Notes: generated by a model not told the origin, from the sequence alone. A stretch of DNA of 64,000 bases from Kalaharituber pfeilii (GCA_015179045.1 WHUZ01000003.1:1178001-1242000), one strand, 5' to 3'; positions 1 through 14,092 are shown, counted from the first letter of the stretch. A program made the numbers and translations.

Positions 1-42
1 GAAGGGAGATAGGGACCAGTGGTGCAGCATGAAAAATATTGG

Positions 43-267
43 TCACGAGAGGATATCTTGAGAAGGAGGCGAGCCTATATGAGCTCTACTGAGTGATGTG
101 AGATATCCTATTGCTTTGTACATCTGAAAGATATTGTTTGCATTTGTAGGTATAGCTTTTGCTCTAATAGCCGAATTAGGTGACTCTCCATTCACTCTGA
201 AATAATACTCTTGATGAGCTTCGGCCGCTTTGGCAAGGTTTGAAATTTGTGGACTTATGCTGGTAAA
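43..267 (-). pseudogene. Antisense open frame with protein-like composition, no start codon
   Basis: On the minus strand the frame is open for 75 codons between a TAG at 268-270 and a TGA at 43-45. The translation has ordinary protein composition (for example AKAAEAHQEYYFRVNGES and AKAIPTNANNIFQMYKAIG) with no low-complexity bias. There is no upstream ATG; the only Met is internal. It could be the last exon of a small gene or a scrap of a decayed transposon protein. I do not recognise the family and assign no function. Confidence 0.3.
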
Positions 268-473
268 CTACAATAAAGGTGGGCATACATATAACGTATA
301 CTGGTTACGAGACTATAACGTATATATATTCCGGCCCAGTTACCAAGCGTACCTGTTCATAAATGGGCCAGACCAGTCGCTATGGTCATACAAGAGATTT
401 TCTATGCGAGGGTATGTTGAACGTGCAGTTGAACGTGCGAGTGAGAGGCAGTAGGAGATAGAGAGTGGCTAAA

Positions 474-509
474 GGGGCTGCTGAAGGGGCTGCTGAAGGG
501 GCTGCTGAA
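474..509. repeat. Three perfect 12-bp tandem units (GGGGCTGCTGAA)
   Basis: The unit GGGGCTGCTGAA occurs three times back to back. In one frame it would read Gly-Ala-Ala-Glu repeats, but that frame is short and closed by stops, so I treat it as a minisatellite. Confidence 0.85.
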
Positions 510-1729
510 AAGTGGAGGCACAGAAAGAACTGGCTATTGTTCGAACTGACCTACAGCTAGGTGCAGTGGTATGTCTGTTGTTTGTAGTAATGATGGTGCC
601 ATAGAAAGGTATGGGAATTGAGGGCCCAGTTCAATTCCGAGTTAGGGAAGTAGGTTTGTCTAGCCCCAGCCCCATATGACTAAACTCTAATGGATCCTGG
701 GCGACTGTTCTCTCTATCCACATGAGTCTGCCTCTCCTTATTTATTAGATTACTACAGGGTAATTACAGGACAGCCTGATTTTTATTTCGCGTTTTTACT
801 TGCTTTCTTGTAGCTGAATAATGAGTGGCTGTGATACCTGTACTCAGTTCAATATGGGCCATTCATTACTAGACGGCCAAGTGACTTGGCTGGGCCGTTC
901 ATGAACAGGTGCACTAGATGACTGAGCCGGAACATATAGAATCAACCATGAATCCTCCTAACATACTACTATACCACGAACTAATAGAGGCCTTGTGTTT
1001 TTTTTTGGAGTATGATACGTTATGTATATTCCATCTGTATACATAGGTACATGGAGTCACATGAAATTTTGCATCCTTAGCCGTCTAGTACAGTCTGCAC
1101 TACTAGATCTATCATACCTCAAAGTTGTAGCTTGTTCCGTTGCCACATAGCAACGCAAGCACACCCGCAACAAACAACCAGGACAAAACAAATCCGCACA
1201 ACAAAAAAGTGGTACGTTGGGTGGGGAAGTAGGTAAGCCTGCTTCACTTCACCAACGTAATGGTCGTAGAGTAGAAAACAATTCCGCATGCTTCTGTCCC
1301 GCAATTCCTCTGATTCGCCCCTCGTCTTGTTGAAGTAAGCGAATGCTGGAGCGTGATTCGCCGATGCGCCACAGACGCAATGGCGCTAGTGCAAAAGGGG
1401 GCAAGCAGCTGAGAGTTGGCCGGGAAGCAAGGTTGGAACACCAAATCCAGTCGATCCACCGCCCACTTAGTTGTCGAGGGCCCGCCTGCTGTCGTCCGCC
1501 TGTCAGCTGTTGTGCAGGCACTCTCGCTCCACCAAACCGCTTTTGACCAACCAAAAGCCGCTCCTCGCTATCCTCGAGTGACGACATCTCCATCTCAACC
1601 TCTGCAGCATTGACAAAAAAAAAAACTGCTGGTCATCATCGCACACACCACACAGGCCTACGCACGCAGTTACAAAAGCTACCCTCATCGCCAGCCCTAC
1701 CAATCACTAGCTATCGATATAGCCTCTGA

Positions 1730-4325
1730 ATGCCACGCACCCGCGGAGCTAAGAAGGCCGCAGATGTCGAGCAGCATGTAGTCGACGAGGATGAGCAGAA
1801 AGCCGCCGTGATCGAGAAATCTGCATCGAGGCCCAAGCGCACCATGTCGAGAAGGGGGAAGAAGGCTGTTGAAGCAGAGCCAGAGGAGGAGCAGCAGCAG
1901 CAGCAAGGATATTACGGCGGAACGGATGTAAATGGGGTCAATGGCAGTGGTGATCGCGATCGGAGCGACACTCGAGAAGCGTTCAACGAGCACGATGCTT
2001 ACGGGAACGGAAATTATGAGGGTGGCCAAGAGGACGCGGGAGCAGCAGCAGCAATGACGAACGGACGGGCCTCTCGCAGCAGCAAAAGCCGGTCAGGAAA
2101 GGGGAAGGGGAGCGAGAATGGGAATGGCAATGCAAAGAGTAATGAAGGTAGGAACCCTCATCTCATCTTCTTCTCCGCCTCTTCGCTTCAATTTCTTCTA
2201 TCTCCCCATCCTCAACTCACCCAAGTCACTCCTTCACTCTGGGAAGCTCCCACCGCCTTTCACATGCTAACTTGCAGCCCGGTTGCACAGCACAACTCGT
2301 TTCTTTCCCCTCCATCATGGACGAGCCCGCCTCGCACACATCCGGCACCACTGTCCCGCAGGCCCTTCCCGAGATGTACGTCCCAAAACCCGCACCAGTG
2401 ACCCCTCGACGGCCCTCTGCGCCCCAACCACCACAAACTCGTCCAAAGACGCCCAAATTTGATCCGGAGTTTCACGGGCGGGAGCTGGAATTGAATCCAC
2501 TAGAAGACGACGACGAGTTCGTGTCGGTGATAAAAAGGTCCCCCAAAAAGAAAGCTGCTATGGAGGCGCTGCCGCAGGTGGCGGATATTCAGCTGCCGGT
2601 GCAGACTGAGGAAGAGCGGAGGATTTTGAGCGAGGAGCCGGCGCAGGGGGAACAGACGCCGCAGGCGGAGGCTCAGCAGAAACAGGCACAGGAGGTATGG
2701 TTTAATTGACGTTTGTATTGTGTTGTATTTGTGTGTTTGTTTGTGGAAGCTTACTGCTATGATGGATTCTACAGGCCTCAGATACAGTCGCCCCCAGCGC
2801 CCCGCCGAAGGCGCAACATGAAAAGAAACTAATGCGGTCTTTAAGCGTCAAGAAGGTACGAGGGGGCGCTCCTGCGACAGCTACTACTGCAAATAAGGGT
2901 GTAAGGAAACCCGAGAGATCTGAGGCTAATGGCAAGACGACATCACCTCCGGGAACTCCGCCGAAAGCAAAATCTACAAAGACGGCAGCACCAGCACCGG
3001 AAACACCAGCTCGAGGAGCTTCTATTAAGAAACCTGCTCCAAGCACTTCTCCAGAGGCATTGTCTTCCCGTCCTGAGGTGAAGAAACCTACGCCAACCAC
3101 TCCTCCACGGTTTACAGCGAAGACGACATCAACCTCAACTACCCAAAGTGATGTGAAGAAGTCTCCAACTAGTACGCCAAAACAGACAAGTGCAAACTCA
3201 CCTTCTAAGACAACACCGAAGAAGACAATTCCGACATCCTCACCAAAAACGGGAGACAAAAGCTCTACTCCGACATCATCTCCTCAAACAGCAGCGAAGA
3301 AGTCCACGCCTATTTCACCACCACGTGAAGCAGAGAAAAGGCCAGTAGAGAAGAAACCATCTGTACCTGCTGTCAAGAAGCCAGCCTCTGGCCCTCCCCT
3401 CTCACTACTTCGTGAGAAGAAAGCGCCTGTCATTTCTAAGCCAGTAATACCAAAAGAACCACCGCCAATTCGTGCTAAGCGGGTAATATCAGGACCTGTA
3501 CCTCCAACGAAACGGCCCAAGCCCATCGCAAGCGGCGACAAAGGTGAAGAAGCCAGCACCACACCAAACTCTCAACAGTCCTCTGCAGTGACAAGCCAGC
3601 CTGTTCGTCCGCGTATAGCCAGTTTGACAGCAAAACCCCCCTTGGCTGTTAAGTCATCGAAGCCACCGACGAAGCCTGCGGCGTTCAAGTTACCTGGGGA
3701 TGAGCTTGCAAAGAAGCAAGCAACTGCACGCGAAGAGCGGAAGAAGAGGATGGAGGAGGCCGAAGTTGCAAAACAATTGCAGAACGAAAGGGAGCCGAAA
3801 GTAAAGAAAATTGTACCTATAAGGACCTCGATCGCTGCAAAAATTTCACGGGAAAGCGGTGTTTCTGCTGCAGTTGAAGATCAACTTGGAAGAGAACTCG
3901 CTGCAGCTGCTGCTTCCGCTGGAAGCTTCCAGACCAAAACAACAGGTAAAACAGCTGGCAAGGCTGCGCCATCAAGCCCTCCACGTCCGAACCAATCACG
4001 GCCGATTAAGGCTCCTGTGCCGAGGTCTGCGTTGGTAATCCAGAAGAAAGCACCGACAACAAAGCTCTCAGTAGCTACCTCAAAGCCAACAACGACCCGC
4101 GTCGCATCAACCGGCATCACAGCAGCGCCAATAAATGGGAAAGCAGCACCTGCCCCGAGCAATGGCAACGCAGCACCACCAGCACAGTTGACGCCGGAGG
4201 AGGAAGCTCTTCGCAAAGAGCGAGCTGCGCAGGTGGAAAAGGCGAGAAAAGTGGCTGCTGAGAGAGGTAAAGCTGCTATCCTGGCCTGGGCCCAGCAGCA
4301 AAAGGCTAAGCAGACTGCTGCATGA
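1730..4325 (+). CDS. Lys/Pro/Thr-rich low-complexity hypothetical protein, three exons
   Basis: Exons proposed: 1730-2147, 2291-2694 and 2775-4325, giving roughly 790 residues. The second intron (2695-2774, GTATGG..ACAG) is well supported because it joins the frames exactly. The first acceptor is less certain: the stronger-looking AG at 2277 gives a frame that stops soon after, while the AG at 2290 keeps the long frame open. The N-terminus is basic and acidic with a Gln run. The middle has a better conserved-looking patch (DDDEFVSVIKRSPKKK). The last exon is dominated by Lys, Pro, Ser and Thr with repeated KKPTPTTPP-like segments, then a helical charged stretch beginning FKLPGDELAKKQATAREERKK and an Ala-rich C-terminus. 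The disordered, basic composition could suit a nuclear or cytoskeleton-associated protein, but I do not recognise the family. Start chosen as the first ATG of the long frame. Confidence 0.75.
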
Positions 4326-6713
4326 TTCCCGTTCACCAATGGAGACGACAAAAACACGATGCTACCCCAGACGTCGAATGATGGATGTAAAAGATTGCAG
4401 GTTCTATATTCGTATATTGAACTAATTGCTAGGTGTAGATTCCGTGCAGCGTGGCATGGAATAGCATGGGCACCATGGCGACGGAATTTTCTTATTCTTC
4501 AATTTTTCTTACTTTGCTGGCTTTTCATCTGCTCCTCTCTTTTTCCTTTCTCATATCGGTATTTCATGCAGGACACATAGAGCTGTTGTCTAAGATTTGG
4601 TCGATCATGGGCAGGCTTAGGAAGCCCTGCTTGCCTCCTCTTCACCATCCTTAATCCACCCCAACCGTGAATGTTGAGATTTTCATCAAATATTTCCTGT
4701 TTTGTTTTTTTCTCACCGCAGGGTAAAAGCCAGCTAATGAATTGGTCGCGGCTAGACTGTATTCTGCACTTTGTTGATGCACACAAGAAAATTTTTACTT
4801 TTTTTTCCTTTGGTCTTTCTGTATGTCTGGCTTCGATATTATCCCTCGCGCGTTTCTTGCTCCTCAATCTCAGTTGTGTAGCTTTGTCTATTCAGGCCAT
4901 TACTGGGAATGCCGCGAGAAAATACTACAGTTTACTGTTTTACTTTCCTGACTGGCCAGCTCCTGTTTATTTCCATACATATCTCGTATTTTCCTTAGTT
5001 GTATCATTTTTCTTGCTGGGGAACTAGTATCATTAAGGAATTAGCTACAGGGGAAGATTAAAAATGAGCTGGGCAGGGTATCTCAACTAAAACTTTTTCC
5101 CCCCTCCCCTTGCTCAGATTTGTTTTTTTCTTCGGGAATGTTTCTTTTTTGTTTACTCCTCTGTGGTGATACCAATCCAAGTGAATGGATAATGTCGAGC
5201 TTTCGTTGTAGCAGGCTAGGTGCCTACCTTTCGCTTGTCTTACGCCTCACTTCCCCTGCGACTTGCTCTGTGGCCGACCCAGTCCAACCCCTGCAGCGCA
5301 GCTGCCAATGTACATGTAAGCTTGCAAGCTTGACCCTCTCAGAGCAAGCAATCAACCAGTGCAATGGAAATTCAAGCTCGCATTCAAAGTCTCGTACCTT
5401 TCTTTCTCAGACTCTTTTCTCTACTTTTATGTAGAATTGGGGCGCTCTTGGTATCTATCCTCTCCCCCTCCTCCTCTAGCAAGTCGTCCACTTCTGTAAG
5501 CCAAGTCTAACGCACCACGCAGGCATGCACAAACTCTCCTTCATATACTCTAGCAGATTGCTCTTCCTTTCTTTTTTACTTGTTATCCTTTTCCTTTTTC
5601 TCAAGCCCTCAAGGGCTCTTGATATCTCCTATATTTACACTGTCTTGTTTTGCCTTGTCTTGTTTTTTCTTGTCTTTTGGCTGGCTGGCCGGCTGTAGCT
5701 GTATCTGTACCTGTAAAAATTTACTTACATGCATATAAACGTTAGGTACTAAATTTCCCTGCGTAAGGCCCCTGCCACCCCTTGCCTCAGTAGCAGGAAT
5801 TGACCTTGTCTTGCGAGCTTACCTTCAACAAAGTCCTGCTCTCAAGTCCCAGGGCGTAAGAAATGTAGCCGCTCCGCCCCCGCCTCGCTTGCCCCTAATA
5901 CCCTGGTCAGTACCAAGGATGCCTAAAGACCAAAAGAGAAAAAAAAAAAAGAAAAAGAAAAAAGAAAAAGATACAGGCAAATTGAGCAGGGCAAATTGCT
6001 TGGTCTTGTGTGTATTTGGCCCCAATGCCCCGACCTATCGAAATGGGGGTGGGTAATATATTGCCCTGTACCTCCATGTTTCCTTAATATATCATCATTA
6101 ATTTATGCTGAGCACGCAAAAACGGCTTATTGCAACAATAACACGGACACTAGTGTCGTTATAGATCGTTATTGTTATATGTGATATGTTATCAGCTGGC
6201 CCAATTGGAAATGCTGGTTGAACCTATGTGGGCCGGTTGGAGATTAGATTTTTGCAGGTGAAGGGAAGAGTGGAGCTGGTGAGCAGGAGAGGAGAGAGGA
6301 GAAAGGATGGCGTTGCGATAATGGCATTGCCTTTTTGGGAAGCATAGGGATCATGCAACTGCGGCGCTTTGCAAGGAGCGCTACTACCTGGCTTGATTCT
6401 TACCTTGTAGTTCTGCGCCAGGCCAACACATGTTTCCCTATCATACAGCACATTACTTATGCACAGTGCCCGTAGCCTTGGCGCTGCCGCTCTGGCTGCA
6501 AATGGCCATCTCAAGTATGCTTGGGGCACGAGGCTGCTGGAACGCATGACAACTCTCTCGCATACATCAAGGCAGCCGTCATCCGCACGTCCAGACTAGT
6601 CATCCCATCCACGCTCTCCGCGAGCGCTAGGCATACCTGCCGATGCCCAATACGACTAAGTCACGACCGTGATCAGCCCCTAGGTTTTCTTGTATCATAT
6701 CAATCCCACATTA

Positions 6714-6949
6714 ATGTCGTCATTGAATGGCAATCGAAAAGGAAGAACCAAACAATACAAGAAGCGTCTCGTTGGCGCCAGCAAGCAGGCCAAAGCCTCA
6801 GCAGCTTTGATGAAGGCGAGAGATTTGGGAGCAGCTCGGCCTATCTTTGCGTGATCTCCATAAAACAGAAGAAAAATATTTATGACGAGCTGATGGAGGC
6901 GAGGGTCAAAATTGAGCAAGAAATTAAGCCACAAGTGGCTCAAATGTAG
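6714..6949 (+). pseudogene. Possible decayed coding relic (basic peptide in two frames)
   Basis: An ATG at 6714 opens a 46-residue, strongly basic frame (includes NGNRKGRTKQYKKRLVGASK and ends ARPIFA) stopping at 6852-6854. Within 20 nt a second frame takes over and reads NIYDELMEARVKIEQEIK before its own stop near 6949. Both pieces look protein-like and lie in the same orientation, as expected of an old gene or transposon ORF broken by a frameshift. The gap is too small for a normal intron. The family is not recognised. Confidence 0.3.
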
Positions 6950-7224
6950 GATGCGGCGCTAGCCTAAGCGTAAGCTCGCAACTCAGCCAGAACCGCAGTG
7001 CCAGAGCACAACTTCTCCCAACGGTGCCGCTTGGCTTGCTTCGTATTCGGGTTCCGTGGTCGGCCCCCACCTTACCAGGACTGGCTCCCTTGACTGTCAG
7101 CAGCTGCGGTGGGTTTGGTCGACATGGGAAAGCTCAACGTTCAGATCCTGAGCTTGCGCTCATCTCGTATTCTCCGGCCGTCTACTCCGAGAGACATGCG
7201 CTGCTTAACTACTAGTATGTACGC

Positions 7225-7255
7225 GCGAGCACGAGCACGAGCACGAGCACGAGCG
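7225..7255. repeat. (GAGCAC)n hexanucleotide microsatellite
   Basis: Four perfect GAGCAC units plus a partial fifth. Confidence 0.85.
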
Positions 7256-10200
7256 TTGCGTGAAGATGGATGTGGAATCTTTCTATATTGGGACAGTGAT
7301 CCCTCTTCGCAGCCATCCTCTCCGCCAATCTATCATACAAGGTATTTGACTCTTTCTTCCCGAATCGACGACCAGGCGTGAAATCATGGAGACCGGGGAG
7401 GAAGGCCTTGTAGAAGGGTAAGCAATTGTTGCTTTTCTTTCTTTTCGTTTCGCGAGTCGGGCTGTCATGCACAGGTGGCAAATTAGGACACAGCCCGAAA
7501 GATGGTACCATGACCAGAGTGAGCCGAATGCGCACCCATGGCATAATTAATTCTGTAATCCGTACAGTGATCCTAGACGAAGTGAATGAGCCCTTGTTCC
7601 CTCGACGAGGGTGTCAAGTCGGAAGCCAATGCCCACTTTACACTGCGTAGTGACTTGTGTATGTAACATTAATGCATATTGGATGATCAAAGGGGGAAAC
7701 AGAGACGAGAGAGGGCCGTGGAATGTTTTGAAAAATCTAGCACAGGACTCTCTGTTTCTGGCTTTTCGTTCCTCCTTCCCAAACGCCGACAAAAAGGTAG
7801 GGTGGAGTAAAGGAGAAGTTTGACACGCGGAAATTTGGCTGGTTTTGGGCGAGGTTTCGCTCGTCGCAGTCCTTTATCCCTTGTGAAGTAAATGCTATCA
7901 GCACTAATGGGGAACAAATATGTGTATTTATCGAAATCAGCAGCAGCACTATAAAATACATGCCAGACCCAATTGCCCAAACAGAGCTCGCAGCTCGCAG
8001 ACTTTGGATACGAAAAGCAAAAAATACTAATAAAATACCAGATTTGTGGTTGTGGGAAAGGAACCCTCTTCAGTTCGTGGCGTGCCCGTGAATATTGCTA
8101 ATTTTCAGACGCAGGGTGGCTTGAAAAAAGGTCAGCTCAGCTCCAGCTCGCTTCGGGCTGCTCTCGTGATTTAACACAATTCCAAGACAGCTGATCGAGT
8201 TAGAGAAACACGGGTAAGAGGAAGAAAAAACAAAAAACTCTTCAGCAACCAACAAGGAAACCGACACACACGCACCCAAATCCGAGACTCCTCCCTTATT
8301 AATCAAGTATGTGCTCACAGCTAGTATCAAGGCGTATGATAGAACCAAACCATATCTAACCGATACCGGCGCACTGGCACCAGATATGATTCACCAGAAA
8401 CGGCACTGAACAGAGCTCTGGGGCGGTCTGGTTCGAGACTGGACTCACCACTTTGCCACTTTCCTCTCTATCTTGACCAATTGCTTATGAGACTTGTCTA
8501 AATTTTCTCCACCTGCAGATCCCAAACGTTGGAACCATACCTAAGTCAACCCTACCATGTTTGTCTCACTCCTTGTGAGTTCAATTGTTATTCACACCTA
8601 CTGCAGACTGACCAGGTGTGTGGAGATCTGTTGGATTTGGCAAGTGACACGAATTGAGGGAAGAACAATGTATCCTACTGTACTGAGTACAGGACACAGG
8701 GATCTTCTAGGACCTTATTGGACGTCGAAAGTAACGTGCAAGTCTAGTGTTTGATAAACTTCCCCACCTAACCAACTCAGGGTACCGAACAATATAAAAC
8801 ATGAAACATGTCCATGGGTATGGGGAAACCGAGCCGCTTGTCTGGAATTGCTACTGTATTCAGTCTGTCTTTATAGATATTTTAACCTTTAGTCGCATGG
8901 AGCTCCAGAATCTCCGTATTATAGACACGGTGCCGGGTCCCAGTCCGGGGACGTGGAGCTGGGAACAGCCGGCTGCGGGCTTAGGTAAATAGTGTACATA
9001 ATTAGAATCTATAACTTCATTGGACTTAACCTACAAGTAGCCGCCATGGCAGCCAGATTTACGCTCTAAGGTCAGCAGCTAGCAAACTAGCCACATTCCA
9101 TAAAACTGGTACCGTGTGAATCGGTGTTTATGTAGGGGCTAGGTTCAGAATTTTATGGCTCCAAAACATGGCTTCTATGAAAAGCAACCTACCACCAACT
9201 TCTAACCATCACCAATTTATTCTGGTTTGAGTGCACGAGGTAAAGCACTAATACCGATGGAGAGTTGAAATAGGGAGAACCAAGAGAAAACAGTTGCCTA
9301 CTCATCCTATGTACATAACTTTGACTTAACGTCATAATCTTGGATTTTAGGCAGGGAACCAAAAATTAGAGCCAGGGTATGGGTGTCAGTAATAGTTTTT
9401 GGAACTCTAGAAATTTCAAGTGGAACAGGCTAAGAGGTTTCCTCCAAGTTGATGGGAAACGAATGATGCAAAGTGCTGTTAGTGACTTACCTTAATGATT
9501 ATTGACTCACCTGATCTGTTGGTGGTCAGTACCCCTCATGGTGCTGTACGAGTGTCCAATGACCCAGAACCTTGGGATAACAGGCCATGAAAATTTGCGC
9601 CGCCCATTGCTACTCAACCAAGACTCCGGAAACGTACCTAATAATTCAATCAACTGAGGTACTTTATGTATCGGATACACAAGACCAGAGCTAACCCACC
9701 AGCGCCACAAAGTGAGATGAAAAATCATTGCGAGCGTAATATGGTGCATTGCATGCATAAGTTGCCATCTCATTCAAAGTTGCTCTCCTTTGTCACCCTG
9801 CCAGGGCGCAGGCTTTTAGCCTATATCCTTAATCGGGTACTTGAATAACATTGGCGGCCCTGGGATGTTTTCCCTTTGTGAATACGTAAAAGGGCAATCT
9901 ATGTACGTAACAGTTGAAGCACCTAGAGTTTGTTAGTATGACGATCGACCACAGAGACTGTTGGTGTTGGCACAATCATTTTTTCTTTTCCCATGCAGGG
10001 ATAACGTCATGATGGGGAGATTTTGGGTTAACCATTTGTGACGTTTCTTTTCAATTTTTTCCCCTCTTAATTGCTTGTGCTCCTCCTCCGATGCTACTTC
10101 TCCTCCGGCGAACAAAGCGTGCTCCTCCACCTTGCGTCCATCACGAGTTCTCTGGAGGAGAGACATGCATGACCTGGAGTCTTGCGTGTTACTCCGATTT

Positions 10201-13200
10201 GCCAATCGGAGCAGCAGGACTGTTCTCGCGAAGATCAGGACAGGGCAGGAAGTTTAATAAGCTATGAAACTGCTTATTAGTTTCAATTCTAGCCCGTAAA
10301 TTCAATGTGATCGTGCTCCCACAGACACTACTCACAAGCTTGGTATGAACACCGAGCTTCAATGGTAGTGTGCCTTTGCTTGCAGAATAGCATCCCCTGT
10401 GATTGAACACCGCAATGTTGCACTTTCTCTGAGGCTCACCCGTAGTCTTCGGGCAGTTATGGCCGTAGGGTCGGGAGTAGCACGAGTGACCGACCAACAA
10501 GGGCATTCAGCGCCGGGCGCGAGGTCAGACAAAATTTGACTTCTGCGTACACACATATCCCAACACAGCCTGCAAGTTCGAGACTAAGCTGAGCATCAAA
10601 TTAGACATGCATTTGCATATATGTACTGTATGAACTTGCAAAGTCAACATCTCTAGAGCTTTGATAGGTGCTCGGATATGACGGCCCAAGGTCTGGTTGT
10701 AACTTGGACCCCTGTGAAGCAAATTACGGGTGCATTAGAGGGAGCAATCTGGAAGTACGGGCGGGTTTGCTGGAGTGTCAGCCAAATTTGCTGGGGAAAA
10801 TGTGGGCTGCGCGTACGCAGTCCTGTCACAGTGTGGTGCCGATGGTCAGAGGGCATCGCTTGTGGCCGCTTGCAATGAAGCTGTCATCTTGTAATGGCGA
10901 CTAATCTGACTAATCTGACTGAACGCACGTGAGCAGCGTGGTCTCCATGGCAGTTTCGGGGCAATACAGTAGGCAAGTAAGCGGCTCATGAGGTGATCTC
11001 GAACCAGAACCAGCAGCCAGATCTGGACTGCAGGGCACAGGACACAGGAGGGACTGAGTTCCACGCGACCTTCAAACATGGGATGGTTCTGCTTTGTGCG
11101 TAAGCCACACCATGGCCACGTTGTTAAAACTCGGCCTGCCGCTCTCGTTACAGCGCACGTGCACAGAAGTAACATGCCCATTGCAGGGTAAGCTAGCACC
11201 GCCTCACTCAGATGTGATGTACATGCAGTCTCCACAGCAGCGTTCACCTCCGGTTATCGGGATGTAGTCTCAATCACGATTTCAATTTCGATCCTACCTG
11301 AACACACAACCCATCGGCCGCCCTATGGACCCGAGACTTGGCCACCCCACACTGGTCCAAACGCCTATGTTTCGCAGTTCCGCTCTCGATGGACGGGTTT
11401 TGGCCTTGGACTCGCAACACCTTTGCCATTGGTGTTCTGTTTTATCAATTCCATGTTTCCAGTTTGCTCTGCCTATAGGGTATTCATATTCCCATGGTCA
11501 AGTTCATCTCTCAGCAGGAGGTCTATTACTTGGCTGGTAGTACGTACGATGGATTCACTCTACTGGAACATATCTAGCACTAATTATCTTATTACTTTCT
11601 AGAACTTCGAACAGACGGGAGAAGAGTGACTAATGGAACTCCGTATGCCAGGGAAACATACTGATATATATGTGAAACTGATACATGGGGACCGCATACA
11701 AAAAGGATACAGAGAGCATATCAAAGAGGCTCCCGCATCGAAGTGGCCGTGGCAGTTAGCATTGCAGTCAAGCCGAAACTCTGACAATTTTCCTACAGAA
11801 AATAGCCATGAACAGTCAGGCGCCAAGGTTCCATGTAAACATGAATTCAATTGGGCGTCAACATTTCAAACATCATGGGAGACAAAGCGTATCAGTGCGA
11901 GTTGATAGATCTATTTAACTCTGCGCAATTTACTTATCTCCATGAAAGCTTAATCCGAGAAGGCTTAAATCGTGATGAATTGTACTCTAGAGTACAGCGC
12001 TTAATCCAACTTACTTCTGGTACAAGTCCGCCATGATAGCCTGGCTTGCTCAGAACGTGGATTGATAAGCATTTGACTGCTGTGGCGGACGTTGACGTAA
12101 AGTACAGTATACCCCGGCACACTACTCGAGTAGTAACCCTGCGCTTAGCCATTAAGTTTATTCACCCCATCCCGTGCTGATTCCATAAACGACTATGATC
12201 TTTGGTATTTAATCTATCCCTACTGCATAGTGTCGTTGCACCCATATGAATTTTCCTATTATACCATTATACTATGATACCATGTAGGTAATGTTGTGGT
12301 AATATATGTTTTGCATACGGATATTAACCGAATTCCCTGCTTTATGATACCTCTTTCCCCCTCCTCTTTCCTCCCTTCCCCCTTCCCCCATTCCTTCAGA
12401 AAAGAATTTTTTTTCCCTTCCTTTTACTCTAACTTATTGCTTTCATTTTGCCTGACATATTTCTGTAAACTAGGTCAAAAAAGGATACACATACTGCGTC
12501 GGTATTATACACCACTACGCATTTTCCAGATATAGTCACGGCATTCAAAAGAATAATAGAAAAGGGTGCGCTCAACAAAAAAAGGGAAATCTTGACAGAC
12601 TGGATTTTTGCCAAAAATTAAATTTGTCGTCTTCAGGGATCAGACCCGTGGATTGAAGGACGACTTTTTAATGAGCCGTCATGAAGAAGGAACGTAATTG
12701 GGTCTCAGAATGCAAATCATTGCTTTTAATGAATAGATGACCTTGGCACTGACGGCTTGTCGAGCATAAAATGCGGGGAAGCGCCAGGGGTTGGAAGTTC
12801 TTCAAACCCATTAAAAAACTTATATAGCTAGCAGACAATACATGCAGATGTGGGCTACTACTGGCACGAGACTAGGTTACTACCAAGCTCGCAAACCTCA
12901 AAGATCCGATTCTGCCAACAATGCTTCTACAGTGTTGATGTGGTTGCGGATAGGTACAGGAGATCCTAATGCTCACGCTTCTTTGAACTCTCTGCTTGTT
13001 GGCGCATTTCAATTATTAGTACAGCTACAAGTTGTAAAGCTGGTTGAAAAGTGCACAGAAACCCAACATAAATCAGTCTACGGTAACTGGTTATCGCATA
13101 AAGGGCATAACGGATATCAAAACCGAATTGTGTTATTACCGCTCCCTGCTTGCTCCTTGCTTGCGTCCGCCACAACTGTCAACATCCAAGACGGCACGAG

Positions 13201-14089
13201 AAGGGCTCCCTAGGGTAACATTATCTCTATTGATCATGCCTGCCTGAGTTTATCAGAAAATGCACAAGACCGAACTTGGGTTGAATGCAGTTGTACTCTC
13301 AACCGCGATGTTAGGTGTTCCAAGAGAACCCCTAATGTTGCACCCTTGTCATCCAAATTACTCTATCTCGTTCATTGATATTACATAGAGAGATCTACTT
13401 AACAGTTGGTGTACTTATGATACGTGCTTGGATGCCAAGACAAGCTATCTTGTCGCCAGATCCGTTGACACATTGCAAGGGAATAGGTGACGCTGGTTGG
13501 ATGTGCATTGTTCAAGGCTTAGCTAAAACCGGACCTCGATGCGATGTGTGCATGACCGTCACTACTAACACGTATGGATAAAAGGCTATGACCAAACGTT
13601 TGGGGGGCCGGTGCCGGTGCTGGACGGGGGGGATCGGATGGGGACAAAAGTTGACTTTGGATAGTGGCTGCTCACTCTATTATTTGGTGAAGGCGTTTTT
13701 TTTGCCATGCCCACGCAAATAGAATCGACCGAGCAAGTGTGTGCGCCTGGGGTATCTTGTGACAAGCTTGAGCTTGGCCGCTACCGTACTAGCAGAAGGA
13801 GGATGCTTCTATCAAGTGGACGTAAGGGATGCCGAGTACGCCGAGAGAGCTACCACTTTGCTCCATCTCCAGGGCCCAGGCACGGCTGCAATTGTCGCTG
13901 TGCTGGGTCGTGCAACTGGGGTTCATATCTCTCTGGGGCCGGCAAGGGATGGTGCAGCAAATGTTCAAAATGGAGGGGGGATGGGTTCTCAAAATGATTT
14001 AGGGTACATTGGAAGCTTTTCTGATGGGGGGGGGGTGGAAGGATTGGTCGTGCTACCTGAAAACAGGGTACGATTAGCGCTGCAGCTGC

Positions 14090-14092
<3 letters not shown>

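Larger units (their letters stand above)
1..1729. other. Left-edge region without a complete gene
   Basis: I see no complete gene here. Three things stand out: a stop-free antisense frame at the left edge (listed separately), three tandem copies of a 12-bp unit at 474-509, and one copy of a dispersed 16-bp sequence at 301-316. The part just before 1730 is probably promoter and leader of the downstream gene; a short A-run lies near 1615-1625. Confidence 0.6.

Noticed and set aside
2702..3259. 185-codon minus-strand frame opposite the Lys/Pro/Thr-rich gene
   Set aside because: Shadow of the plus-strand gene's biased codons; valine/glycine/phenylalanine-rich translation without motifs.
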